A stretch of 64,000 nucleotides of DNA from Chryseobacterium caseinilyticum (GCF_014837145.1 NZ_JACYFS010000002.1:505508-569507), one strand, 5' to 3'; shown: positions 54,058-63,442, counted from the first letter of the stretch. Notes: generated by a model from the sequence alone, not told the origin. Program-made: numbers and translations.

Positions 54058-57000
54058 CTAAATCATTTTTTGTCTTGGCAGCCCAATTTCGTGTTCCTGC
54101 GGATAAGGTTTTCTCTGTGTCATGCTGACATCTTCATGCAAAGTTCTGGCTGCTTCCAGCGACTTTTCTTTATCCATAGAATATCTGGGATCCGGAATGA
54201 AGGGCATTTTGGCCATTTTGTGGATCGTGATCGTAGGAAAATGAAAATCCACTTCAACCGTTCCCAACAATAAATAGCAGCCTCCACCCTGAAAGGGATA
54301 TTCTTCAAGACAATTTGGGAAATGGGCTGTATCAAAATATTCTCCTTCAGCATCAATCCATGTTCCGAAAAACATTGCTCCTCTTTTCGTAGGGACATGT
54401 TTTCTGGAAATGAGGTAAGCGAGCATTTTGATCTGCTTTTTATGATGTTTTACAAGATCTTTAGCCATAACAGTTCCCCGGTATTTTGTCTGCAACAGAT
54501 CAAAAGGACTGTATGATACAGAAAATCCTAAGATCTCAATTTCATCAAAAGCATCTTCGAAAGGATTTCTGATAATAGTTGGAAGCTGATATTCTTTTTG
54601 AGGTTCATCCAGTAAAGTTGGATGCCTGAATGCTGACTGGTCATTTCCAAACAGGAATCTTGCCTGAATCAAAAGCTCATGCTTCTGTTTTCCTGTAAAC
54701 CTTAAACCACCAATAAAAATAAGAATCTGCAGGGTTTCAATTCCAATTGGTATTCTTTTAACAAAATTTTCCAAAGAAGTATATTCCCCGTTATTTCTTC
54801 TCTCTTCAGGAATCATCATAGCGATTTTACCTTCAACTTTCTCAATATGCATCAGCCCTAAATAAACATCAGTTCCATAGACAGTCGTCTGATATTCGCT
54901 GAGATTGACACATGGATTTTTGATCGCTGCTCCCGACATCTTCGCTTCGTGGACATATACTTCAGTCCTGTAAAATCCACCACCATTGTTGATTGCACAG
55001 ACCATAAACTCAATAGGGTAGTAGACTTTCAGATATAAGCTCTGATAACTTTCTACCGCATAAGAAGCTGAGTGTGCTTTGCAGAATGAATATCCTGCAA
55101 AGGATTCAATCTGGCGGTAGACTTCTTTCGATAATTGTTCGGGGTGCCCCAGTTCTTTACAGGATTCAAAGAAATGGTCTTTAACCTTTTGCAATGCGGA
55201 TAGGGAGCGTCCTTTACCACTCATCGCTCTTCGAAGAACATCCCCATCAGCAGCTGACAAACCTCCGAAGTGCAAGGCAATTTTGATTACGTCTTCCTGA
55301 TAGACCATAATCCCGTACGTTTCACCCAGTTCTTCTTTAAATACATCATGGAAGTATTCGAACTTCGTAGGGTTATTATGTCTGAAGATGTACTCTTTCA
55401 TCATTCCGCTTTGCGCCACTCCCGGCCGGATAATGGAAGATGCAGCAACCAGAACTTTATAATCTTCACATTTTAATCTTCTCAACAAGCCCCGCATGGC
55501 AGGACTCTCAATATAAAAACAGCCGATGGTTTTACCGATACTGAGGTAATTATTGCATTTTGCTTCATTTTTTGAAATCGTGGTATCTTTGATGTCCACC
55601 GTAATCCCTCTTTTCTCTTTAATAAGTTCAACGGTATCCTTGATGGTTCCCAGTCCTCTCTGGGAAAGAATATCGAACTTTTCGAATCCAATGTCTTCAG
55701 CCGTATGCATATCAAACTGAACTATAGGAAAACCTTTGGGAGGCATTTCGAGTGCTGTGAAATTTGTTATAGGCTCTTCCGAAATTAAAATACCGCAGGA
55801 ATGCATGCTTCTCTGATTCGGAAACTTTTCCAAAAGTTTGCCATACTTGTGAACGAGTTTAAACACCGAATTGCTGTCATGTTCCGACATCGGCTTAGTC
55901 GCTAAAGCATCCAATTCTTCTTTCGGTAAGCCGAAAGCTTTTCCGACTTCTCTGAAAATGGATCGATACTTAAATTCGACATTGGTTCCGCAAAATGCAA
56001 CGTGTTCTTTACCGTATTTGGTAAAAATATATTCCAGGATGATATCTCTGGTCTGCCAGCTCCAGTCAATATCAAAATCAGGCGGGGTTTTCCTGTTGAG
56101 GTTGAGGAATCTTTCAAAATACAAATCCAATTCTAATGGACAAATATCGGTAATTCCCAAACAGTAACTTACAATGGAGTTGGCACCACTTCCTCTCCCC
56201 ACATGCATAAACCCCATGCGGTTGCTGTATTGAATAACATCCCAGGTGATCAGAAAATAACCGCTGAATTTTAACTGGTCTATGACTCCCAGTTCTTTTT
56301 CAACTCTGGCCTTAGCTTCGGAATGATCCTTTCCATATCTCGTTTCCAAACCTTCGTAGGCGAGTTGGGTTAACAGCTTAAAATCATTTTCACGGCTTTC
56401 TGTGAAATGTTGCTTGTTTTTCGGAGTTGAAAAATCATAATCAAAACTGCATTGTTCAATAACTGTAGCCGTATTTTGAATGATTTGAGGGTAATGTCGA
56501 TAGTAATCCAGCAGTTCTTTTTTACTGACAAATGTTTCAGTGTCTCTGCAACAATCGTCATCACCTAATTTACTGATCAAGGTGTTGTTATCAATTGCTC
56601 TTAATATCTTATGGAGATTATAATCCAGTTTGGTTGTGAAAGTAACAGGCTTTAAGATCACCATTTTATCAATCAGCTTTTTCAAATCGGGTTTTACGAG
56701 ATGATTCAATTCCTCAGGTCGTATTCCGATATACTCGTTTTCCTGCAAAACTTCAGGAATGTTATGCAAAGGATAAATAACAATGGTACTTTCAAAGATT
56801 GGGTTGTGTTTTGGAATTTCGATTCCATCACAATTATAATGCGTCAACAAGCGGTTAATCTCTCCGACACTTTTCTGGTTTTTTGCAAGACAGATATAGT
56901 AGAGTCCATTTTTGACTCTAATCTCCACTCCGACAATAGGTTTAATGTCATGGTCAGTACAAAGTTTAAAAAAATCGTAAATTCCTGTAACGGTATTGAT

Positions 57001-57111
57001 ATCCGTAAGTGCTAAAGTTTTTAGCTGGTGATCCACACCTTGCTGAACCAGATCATGAATAGAAATGGTTCCGTACTGAAGGCTGTGATAGGAATGGCAA
57101 TTGAGAAACAT
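54058..57111 (-). CDS. dnaE2: DNA polymerase III alpha subunit, DnaE2-type (translesion)
   Basis: A 1017-residue C-family polymerase, shorter than the replicative DnaE (~1160). The N-terminal PHP domain starts at once (NCHSYHSLQYG) without the first histidine of the usual HxRVHS motif, so its exonuclease site may be incomplete. The catalytic motif PPDFDIDW gives Asp347/Asp349. The finger region has GIMVYQEDVIKIALHFGGLSAADGDVLRRAM. The C-terminal OB domain contains KMLAYLISRKHVPTKRGAMFFG. With a Y-family polymerase and an S24 repressor beside it, it is the error-prone DnaE2/ImuC-like copy. It follows dinB by 12 bases. Confidence 0.88.
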   Translation of the reverse strand: MFLNCHSYHSLQYGTISIHDLVQQGVDHQLKTLALTDINTVTGIYDFFKLCTDHDIKPIVGVEIRVKNGLYYICLAKNQKSVGEINRLLTHYNCDGIEIPKHNPIFESTIVIYPLHNIPEVLQENEYIGIRPEELNHLVKPDLKKLIDKMVILKPVTFTTKLDYNLHKILRAIDNNTLISKLGDDDCCRDTETFVSKKELLDYYRHYPQIIQNTATVIEQCSFDYDFSTPKNKQHFTESRENDFKLLTQLAYEGLETRYGKDHSEAKARVEKELGVIDQLKFSGYFLITWDVIQYSNRMGFMHVGRGSGANSIVSYCLGITDICPLELDLYFERFLNLNRKTPPDFDIDWSWQTRDIILEYIFTKYGKEHVAFCGTNVEFKYRSIFREVGKAFGLPKEELDALATKPMSEHDSNSVFKLVHKYGKLLEKFPNQRSMHSCGILISEEPITNFTALEMPPKGFPIVQFDMHTAEDIGFEKFDILSQRGLGTIKDTVELIKEKRGITVDIKDTTISKNEAKCNNYLSIGKTIGCFYIESPAMRGLLRRLKCEDYKVLVAASSIIRPGVAQSGMMKEYIFRHNNPTKFEYFHDVFKEELGETYGIMVYQEDVIKIALHFGGLSAADGDVLRRAMSGKGRSLSALQKVKDHFFESCKELGHPEQLSKEVYRQIESFAGYSFCKAHSASYAVESYQSLYLKVYYPIEFMVCAINNGGGFYRTEVYVHEAKMSGAAIKNPCVNLSEYQTTVYGTDVYLGLMHIEKVEGKIAMMIPEERRNNGEYTSLENFVKRIPIGIETLQILIFIGGLRFTGKQKHELLIQARFLFGNDQSAFRHPTLLDEPQKEYQLPTIIRNPFEDAFDEIEILGFSVSYSPFDLLQTKYRGTVMAKDLVKHHKKQIKMLAYLISRKHVPTKRGAMFFGTWIDAEGEYFDTAHFPNCLEEYPFQGGGCYLLLGTVEVDFHFPTITIHKMAKMPFIPDPRYSMDKEKSLEAARTLHEDVSMTQRKPYPQEHEIGLPRQKMI

Positions 57112-57123
57112 AATTTTGTGTTT

Positions 57124-58266
57124 TTATCTTAATAGTCCGGACGCTCTGCCTACACTTGAGGTTCCAAACCTGTTTTTGATCTTATCCATGGTTTGATATA
57201 AAGAAATTAATTCTTCGGTATCTTCAAAAAGATCCATCTGATGACATCCATGAACCAGACCGGTGAATTTAACCCCAATAAGCCGGATTCGCATTCTCCG
57301 GGTATAGACTTTTTTAAAAAGTTCCAGTACGTATTTGAGAAGGGTATGGTCTGCTGAGGTGTAGGGAATTCTGCACTGCTTGGTCTCTGTATCAAAATTG
57401 GAATATCTGATCTTAACCGATATGGTGGAGGTGAGCCACTTTTCCTGACGGAGCTGAAAAGCCAATTGCTCTACCATCCCAGATAAGACGCTTCTCAAAT
57501 TCTGAACATCAATTGTATCTTGAGAAAACGTGTTTTCTGTAGATATTGATTTTCGTTCTGAATAGGGTACAATGGGAGTGTTATCAATTCCATTTGCTTT
57601 TTTCCAAAGCTCACTACCATTTTTACCAATGAGTTGCTGTAAAATTTCAACCGGAGTTTCAGATAAAGTTTCAATGGTTCTGACGCCCAATCTTGACAGG
57701 AGCTGAATAGTTACATTTCCAACCATTGGAATTTTTTTGATGGAAAGAGGATTTAAGAACGGTTTGATATTCTGTTCCTGTATTTCAAATCTACCGGTAG
57801 GTTTGGATTCTCCAGTTCCTATTTTCGCTACTGTTTTATTGGTGGATAACGCGAAGCTTATCGGTAAGCCGGTATTCTTGGTGACCGAATCTACGATTTC
57901 ATTGGTCCACTGATAACAACCAAAAAATTTGTCCATTCCCGAAAGATCCAGATAAAATTCATCAATGCTTGCTTTTTCCAGCACAGGAACCTTTTCCTGA
58001 ATAACATCCGTTACCAAATGGGACATTTTGGAATACATTTCCATATCACCTTTGATAACTCTTGCTTCAGGACATAATCTTAAAGCCATCTTGATAGGCA
58101 TTGCACTTCTTACCCCGAAAAACCGTGTTTCGTAAGAGCATGATGCCACTACGCCACGGTCTCCGCCTCCAATGATAATCGGCTTTTTCTCCAGTTCGGA
58201 GTTTTTAAGCCTTTCACAGGAAACAAAAAACGTATCCAAATCCATATGTACAATTGCTCTTTCCAT
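57124..58266 (-). CDS. dinB: DNA polymerase IV (Y-family)
   Basis: A 380-residue Y-family polymerase with catalytic Asp9 (HMDLDTFF) and Asp102/Glu103 (ASIDEFYLDLSG). The fingers/palm motif is ASCSYETRFFGVRSAMP, and a helix-hairpin-helix and little-finger domain follow. The intact catalytic triad makes it a DinB rather than an inactive ImuB. It acts in lesion bypass. It is divergent from the S24 repressor and leads the dinB-dnaE2 operon; the shared 61-base region is the probable damage-controlled promoter. Confidence 0.93.
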   Translation of the reverse strand: MERAIVHMDLDTFFVSCERLKNSELEKKPIIIGGGDRGVVASCSYETRFFGVRSAMPIKMALRLCPEARVIKGDMEMYSKMSHLVTDVIQEKVPVLEKASIDEFYLDLSGMDKFFGCYQWTNEIVDSVTKNTGLPISFALSTNKTVAKIGTGESKPTGRFEIQEQNIKPFLNPLSIKKIPMVGNVTIQLLSRLGVRTIETLSETPVEILQQLIGKNGSELWKKANGIDNTPIVPYSERKSISTENTFSQDTIDVQNLRSVLSGMVEQLAFQLRQEKWLTSTISVKIRYSNFDTETKQCRIPYTSADHTLLKYVLELFKKVYTRRMRIRLIGVKFTGLVHGCHQMDLFEDTEELISLYQTMDKIKNRFGTSSVGRASGLLR

Positions 58267-58283
58267 GGTGTAAATTTAGTCAC

Positions 58284-58309
58284 GTTTTAAAACAAATTTC
58301 GTATTTTTG
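58284..58309. promoter_or_regulatory. Divergent promoter with GTTTTAAAAC palindrome
   Basis: A 10-base palindrome GTTTTAAAAC (58284-58293) lies in the 61-base gap between dinB and the S24 repressor. TATTTTTG (58302-58309), an exact TAnnTTTG box, lies 18 bases before ATG 58328. The palindrome is a candidate operator for the adjacent repressor. Confidence 0.4.
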
Positions 58310-58327
58310 TTGTCTAAAATTGTAACA

Positions 58328-59104
58328 ATGTCAAAATTCTCTGATAACATCGTGTTCCTGAGAGGTAAGAAAAATATTACTCAACAGGAATTGGCAGATA
58401 TTTTAATGCTCACCCGATCAAGATATGTAGCTTACGAATATGGAAGGTCAGAACCACCCATTGAAATATTGGTTAGAATTTCCAAATACTATGATATCAG
58501 TATTGACCTTCTGGTCAATATCGATGTCAGGAAATTTTCAATCGATGAGATTATTGAACTTCCTGACAACAGAATTGTTTTGCCTGTAAGGGTCGATAAT
58601 GAAGGAAACGATCAGATTGAGATTGTTCAGCAAAAGGCTTCTATGGGTTACCTGAACGGTTACAGTGATCCGGAATATATAGAAGGTCTTGATACCATTT
58701 CATTACCTTTTTTGAAAGGTGGGAAGTTCAGGGCATTTCCGGCCGACGGAGATTCGATGCCTCCATACAAGAACGGAACTTATATTGTGGGAAAATATGT
58801 GGAAAATCTTTCGGACTTAAAGACCGACAGAACTTATGTTTTCATTACAACCAACGATGGTATCAGTTATAAAAGGTTTCAGTTTCATGAAGCAGATGGA
58901 ATTTGGGTTAGAGCTGACAATCAATTTTATGAGCCATATAAAATTCCGTTAACTGAAATCAAGGAGATATGGGAATTTGCCTGCAGTATAAATACAAAAG
59001 AATATGGGCCTGATGAATTTGCAGAGCATCATATTCAAAATTTTATCTCGGAGATCAAGACTGATATAAAACAGATCAAAGAAAAAGTAGGTGCTAGGAA
59101 CTGA
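58328..59104 (+). CDS. XRE-S24 family repressor (LexA/CI-like)
   Basis: A 258-residue protein with an N-terminal XRE helix-turn-helix (ITQQELADILMLTRSRYVAYEYGRSEP, about 17-43) and a C-terminal S24 autoprotease domain. Ser143 in GDSMPP and Lys182 in SYKRF form the Ser-Lys dyad; a cleavage-like KASMGY segment spans Ala104-Gly107. It should block the divergent dinB-dnaE2 operon and its own alkB-xseA-like operon until RecA-stimulated self-cleavage; the mechanism is known for the family, the targets are inferred. ATG 58328 is preferred over TTG 58307, which overlaps the -7 box. Confidence 0.87.
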   Translation: MSKFSDNIVFLRGKKNITQQELADILMLTRSRYVAYEYGRSEPPIEILVRISKYYDISIDLLVNIDVRKFSIDEIIELPDNRIVLPVRVDNEGNDQIEIVQQKASMGYLNGYSDPEYIEGLDTISLPFLKGGKFRAFPADGDSMPPYKNGTYIVGKYVENLSDLKTDRTYVFITTNDGISYKRFQFHEADGIWVRADNQFYEPYKIPLTEIKEIWEFACSINTKEYGPDEFAEHHIQNFISEIKTDIKQIKEKVGARN

Positions 59105-59168
59105 ACTTTTTTAGAATGAAATAGAGGTGACTTATTATCAGGAAAAATATTTTTAAAAGAAAAAAAAC

Positions 59169-59783
59169 ATGGGACAGCTTAGCTTATTTGATGCTGATGA
59201 ATTTTACGAGTTTCCGAAAGATCTGTTGGAATACAGAGAGAATTTTATTGACATGGATGAAGCAGATCTATTGAAAAACCATCTGTTTCAAACGGTAAAA
59301 TGGGAGCAGCGAACACAGAAAATGTATGATAAGGAGGTGATAACACCACGACTGACCGCATGGTACGGAGATGACAGAAAATCTCATGGAACCGCAGACA
59401 GTAATGCATCAGTAAACAACAGCTGGACTCCGGAGCTTTTGTTATTGAAGGAAAGAATTGAAAAAGAGTTTGGATATCGTTTTAATGGTGTTCTGCTTAA
59501 TCTGTACCGAAATAATAATGATTCAGTAGCCTGGCATAGAGATAAAGAAAGCAGTTACGGTAAGCGACCGGTAATTGCATCAGTCAGTCTCGGGCAAACG
59601 AGAAATTTTGATTTCAGAAAAAAAGATCATCACCAAAGCAAATACAGCTTACCACTTCCGAATGGTTCTCTGCTTATCATGAAAGGTGATTTACAGGAAA
59701 ACTGGGAGCATAGGATTGCTAAATCTCTTCTTCCGATGAAAGAAAGAATCAATCTGACATTTCGGTTAATCCGGGAATTGTAA
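59169..59783 (+). CDS. alkB: Alpha-ketoglutarate-dependent DNA repair dioxygenase AlkB
   Basis: A 204-residue Fe(II)/2-oxoglutarate dioxygenase that repairs alkylated bases by oxidative demethylation. The metal ligands are His123/Asp125 (WHRDKES) and His181 (HRIAKSL); Arg193 and Arg199 (ERINLTFRL) bind 2-oxoglutarate. It resembles the ALKBH2/3-like bacterial group. It follows the S24 repressor by 64 bases and precedes the XseA-like gene by 11, so it belongs to the damage-inducible set. Confidence 0.92.
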   Translation: MGQLSLFDADEFYEFPKDLLEYRENFIDMDEADLLKNHLFQTVKWEQRTQKMYDKEVITPRLTAWYGDDRKSHGTADSNASVNNSWTPELLLLKERIEKEFGYRFNGVLLNLYRNNNDSVAWHRDKESSYGKRPVIASVSLGQTRNFDFRKKDHHQSKYSLPLPNGSLLIMKGDLQENWEHRIAKSLLPMKERINLTFRLIREL

Positions 59784-59794
59784 TGTAAATCGAC

Positions 59795-61141
59795 ATGGAG
59801 GATCAAAACTTAAACCATCCTGTTTACTCACCCACAGCAATTATAGGAATTTTTAGTAATGCCCTGAAGTTAAGTGTCACAGTCAATCTGATTTATTTAA
59901 AAGGCAGATATTCTTATGGCGGTGGTAAATCTTACGGTAACCATTACTACGACCATCTGTTTTCCGAAGGTGATAATACTTCTGTCGGCGTTCGAATTTC
60001 TGCATTGCTCAGAAGTAAAATCAGCAACAATGATGTCTATACGCTAAGAGGTTTTATTGAAAAGAGTATAAAAAATTCTTCCATTGAACTTCGTTTTGTC
60101 GTTGATGAGATCTATCGGCAAGAGGAAAAATCAATATCAGAGGAGGAATTGGAAAGATATGAAGTTATTCAAAGGAAGCTAGAGATCGGATCAAAGAATC
60201 TTGACACTCTTATAAGGGATAAGATTCTAAAGAACGAAAAAATCAAAGTGGCCAATATTTACGGTAATAATGCCATCGTACAAAAGGATTTTTTAGCAGG
60301 GTTGGATGTCTCGTTGACGAATTTTGACATTGATGACCACAACTGTAATATTACTTCATCTACTGCTATCATTTCAAAACTGAACGAAGTTTCTGCGCTG
60401 AATTATGATATTATTGCTATTGTACGAGGTGGGGGAGATCGTCAGAGTATGGAGACCTTTAATGATCTTGTACTGGCAAAACTTTTTATTAGCCTTAAAT
60501 CCGTCGCGGTAACAGCTATCGGTCATACCGTTGATGAAACACTGCTGGACAAACTTGCTGACAAACGATTTCACTTACCGCACGATTATGGTGCAGGACT
60601 CCATTCTATAGTTGAGAAGCTTTCCCATGAGCGATCCAATTCTAGGTCATTACTGATTGATGAAGTGAAGAAGGATGTGACCAGGCAATTTTCCGAAAAA
60701 GTTGAAACTCTTGAAAAGCAGCTTAAAAAAAAGAATGACGAATTTTCTGAAGCTCAAAAAACCTATAAGGAACAGAGCGAAGCACACAACAAGGCTTATA
60801 CAGATCAGCTAAAAATAAGAAATGAAGAATTTGAAAAGTTTCAGTCGTCTTCATCGAAACAACTTGAAGATCTTCGCAGTAATTTTCAGGAACAGCAGAA
60901 AAAACGAGACTTAGAAATGGAAAGCTATAAAAAAGAGATTACAATTCTGCACGAAAGGAATGTCCATTCTGCAATCCACGAAAAGACTGCCTCATTAAAT
61001 GTTAGTGTGGAAACATTGAAGCACGATAATGCCAAGTTACGTCAGGAGGTCCAAAATAGCAAAACTAATTATGTCAAAATCATCATCACAGTTATAGTGG
61101 CATTGATTATCGTATTTGCATCAGCGAAAGTGTTTAAATAA
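59795..61141 (+). CDS. Membrane-anchored exonuclease VII large-subunit-like protein
   Basis: A 448-residue protein. Residues ~30-105 resemble the OB domain of XseA; 150-270 are an ExoVII nuclease domain with Asp165 (QKDFLAGL), Arg211 (IVRGGGDRQSMETFND), His244 and Asp247 (AIGHTVDETL), the four catalytic positions of E. coli XseA. About residues 275-420 form a long charged coiled coil, and 427-444 a C-terminal TM helix (YVKIIITVIVALIIVFASA). Normal XseA is soluble and pairs with XseB; no xseB is here. It is 11 bases after alkB. Its likely job is single-strand DNA processing at the membrane during damage, or defence; function is inferred. Confidence 0.8.
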   Translation: MEDQNLNHPVYSPTAIIGIFSNALKLSVTVNLIYLKGRYSYGGGKSYGNHYYDHLFSEGDNTSVGVRISALLRSKISNNDVYTLRGFIEKSIKNSSIELRFVVDEIYRQEEKSISEEELERYEVIQRKLEIGSKNLDTLIRDKILKNEKIKVANIYGNNAIVQKDFLAGLDVSLTNFDIDDHNCNITSSTAIISKLNEVSALNYDIIAIVRGGGDRQSMETFNDLVLAKLFISLKSVAVTAIGHTVDETLLDKLADKRFHLPHDYGAGLHSIVEKLSHERSNSRSLLIDEVKKDVTRQFSEKVETLEKQLKKKNDEFSEAQKTYKEQSEAHNKAYTDQLKIRNEEFEKFQSSSSKQLEDLRSNFQEQQKKRDLEMESYKKEITILHERNVHSAIHEKTASLNVSVETLKHDNAKLRQEVQNSKTNYVKIIITVIVALIIVFASAKVFK

Positions 61142-61770
61142 TTAATCTATCGGGTTCTCATTTATTTGACACCTATTCCACAAAGTATGTATGTTAAAAA
61201 CTTAAAGCTTGGATTTTATAACCTGAGCCTTTCTTCAAAAATAAGTTTAAATTGTATGAGATTGGTTACACAGTTTAGGATGTATTCCGGTAGTAAGATT
61301 GAAATTAATAAGTTCTTCACTCGTGAACAATAAGATTAGCTATCTGCTGATCAATTTATTGTTTCCGGAAGGTGCAGTTTATTACCTTCAATTTTTAAAT
61401 GAGAGATTCCAATTATTTTGTATCGATCAGAAATGCCACTAATCGCTTTTATCTTATTTCTTTAAATATAAAAATCCGCTGTTACCAGCAAAATTAGAGG
61501 GTAAAGCATTGGATTCTATAAATACGTTTTCTTTAAACGTTAAAATTGTAGATGTATTACTGAGCTCCGTGATTATCTCATAGTTTTTGTCTGAGCGTTC
61601 ATTACGCAGTTTCCACAAAAAAATATCAAGATAAACACTGACAGTTTATTTATTTTTTTTTAGTATCATCTAAAGAATTTGTTTTTTAATATTTAATTTT
61701 AGACTGCGAAATTTGAGATTCAGAATATTTTGCTAAAAGGTGCGATCTAAAAATTTTTATTTATCTTTAA
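61142..61770. other. Intergenic region
   Basis: AT-rich DNA of about 630 bases after the XseA-like gene. No gene, RNA gene or repeat of note is seen. Confidence 0.45.
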
Positions 61771-62094
61771 TTAGTCATATTCCGGAAATTGCTTTTTCCA
61801 CCTTGCAATGCTGTTCCTTGTGATCTTAAAATGTTTTGACAGTTGATTATTACTAAGCTTATGATCAACCTGATACTGTAAATAAATCTTAACAGTCTTT
61901 TCATCGTATGCCCTGTGATACTGGTTGAAAATATCTACATCCTTTTTGGAACCTTCAGATAATATATTGTGGATGGATATAACATCCAGTACACCAAAAT
62001 TCTTTTTTTTCAAAATCTTAATGCACTCGTTCATTTTTTCCGGATATTTTTCTTCTATAAGATCAGAGTATATTTTTTTATAATCAGGAATCAT
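61771..62094 (-). CDS. Transposase-like HTH protein (pair, second gene)
   Basis: A 107-residue protein with IYSDLIEEKYPEK near the start and a C-terminal HTH (NNQLSKHFKITRNSIARWKKQF) of the IS3/transposase-orphan type. It matches a small family recurrent in Chryseobacterium and Elizabethkingia genomes, where it pairs with a longer partner. No DDE catalytic domain is present. It starts 7 bases after the partner at 62102, so they are one transcript. Confidence 0.7.
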   Translation of the reverse strand: MIPDYKKIYSDLIEEKYPEKMNECIKILKKKNFGVLDVISIHNILSEGSKKDVDIFNQYHRAYDEKTVKIYLQYQVDHKLSNNQLSKHFKITRNSIARWKKQFPEYD

Positions 62095-62101
62095 TTTCTT
62101 C

Positions 62102-62521
62102 TTAGTTTTCTTTTTTGTATTTTGTCATCCATCTAAAAAGAGTTGATTTTGGAATTCTGTAATCTTCAACTATTTCAGGCATTGATTTACGTTCAGTCTG
62201 AATCAGCTCAACTACATAGTCAATGATTTCTTTGGTGTAAATATTTTTTTTAAACTGTGGTAAAGCTGAAGATTTCTCACTTTTGCTGGATGGAGAATAC
62301 AAAAGCAAATGCTGGGAGTAGATTCTGAAAAAATCATATTTAAGAAATTTACTCAGTTTCAGCATAAGCTCAGCGTGGATATTGATGGAAGAATAAATTT
62401 TTTCAACCTCATCTTCTGAAATGTTTAATATTTTTGAAAGCCGTTCAGAATCCAAATTAAGTTCATCAACTCTTTTTTTAATAAAAGTACCTATGTGGAT
62501 TGTTTTAAAGTTTGATATCAT
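62102..62521 (-). CDS. Transposase-like HTH protein (pair, first gene)
   Basis: A 139-residue protein with an N-terminal XRE-like helical half (NLDSERLSKILNISEDEVEKIY), a conserved FFRIYSQHLLLYSP segment, and a C-terminal HTH (MPEIVEDYRIPKSTLFRWMTKY). It is the usual upstream partner of the 107-residue gene in Chryseobacterium-type genomes. It is DNA-binding in appearance, but no transposase catalytic core or inverted repeats are found, so it is not a complete insertion element. Its role is unknown. Confidence 0.7.
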   Translation of the reverse strand: MISNFKTIHIGTFIKKRVDELNLDSERLSKILNISEDEVEKIYSSINIHAELMLKLSKFLKYDFFRIYSQHLLLYSPSSKSEKSSALPQFKKNIYTKEIIDYVVELIQTERKSMPEIVEDYRIPKSTLFRWMTKYKKEN

Positions 62522-63007
62522 TGTCGTTATTATGGGTAGTGACTCAAAATTATCAGAGATATTTTTTTAATCTGTCGTACAGATACCAATTTCGAGCCAT
62601 TAGTTACTTTCACATACTAATGATATTTTGTCTGTTTTTTTGTCATTAAAATTTTGTCAGCAGATTAGTGAATCTCAAAATTAAATTCTACTGATAATGC
62701 AACGCCTTACACGTTAGTTTTTTAAAAAGAAGAATTTCTATTCGTAGTTAAGTCAAATATTACTCTAATATACTTTAGTGAGAAATTTCGCTTTTTCCTG
62801 TTTTATAACGAATATTTTTCCTGTAATTTTTCTCTTTTGATATATAATACTTAAATGCAAAATATTTGCTTAATTATAATTACTTTTTTAAATAATTTTA
62901 TAATTTATGTTAATGTACTGTGTATTGGATAATAGTATTTGTTTATATTTATAAAATATAAATAAATAATTTTTCTTTTTTTAAGCTATTATGTATCAAA
63001 TTATTAA
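62522..63007. other. Very AT-rich intergenic region
   Basis: About 490 bases dominated by A and T, especially 62820-63000. No gene or clear promoter is seen. Confidence 0.45.
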
Positions 63008-63442
63008 ATGAAAATTTCAAATAAAAAATCTGTAAAAAAAATTGCGTGGATTACGCTTATACTTATTATTGTGTCTGTCTTGATACTCATTTTATCAACG
63101 TTCACGACAATCATTCTTTATCACAAAACTGTATCTTTTGTAATTATTCCTTGTCTCGTTATTTTGTTCTTGCGAATCAGGTTTACTGAAATAGATGTTT
63201 CAGGTGGATGCTTCACTATAAGAAAAATCCATCCTTTCGCTAAAAAAGGATATGTGTCTCCAAGGTTTGAATTTCCTGCATGTGCTATTCGTCAAATGGA
63301 AATCAGCAATGGTTTTGTGAGTCGACGAGTAAAAATTCTTATGGTCTCCCGAACAGTTAGGAAGAGATGTCAATTGAATTTATTTTTCTTTAATAGGAAA
63401 CAGTTAGCGCGAATTGAAATGTTGTTACAAAAAAACACTTAA
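63008..63442 (+). CDS. Small two-TM membrane protein
   Basis: A 144-residue protein with a basic N-terminus and two hydrophobic segments (about 13-36 and 42-55). The soluble C-terminal part (FEFPACAIRQMEISNGFVSRRVKILMVSR) has the look of bacterial PH-like (bPH2/YdbT-type) domains. It is not assigned to a family with certainty. It stands isolated on the plus strand. Confidence 0.6.
   Translation: MKISNKKSVKKIAWITLILIIVSVLILILSTFTTIILYHKTVSFVIIPCLVILFLRIRFTEIDVSGGCFTIRKIHPFAKKGYVSPRFEFPACAIRQMEISNGFVSRRVKILMVSRTVRKRCQLNLFFFNRKQLARIEMLLQKNT

Noticed and set aside
61771..62521. Complete insertion sequence
   Set aside because: No catalytic transposase domain and no terminal inverted repeats were found around the two HTH genes.
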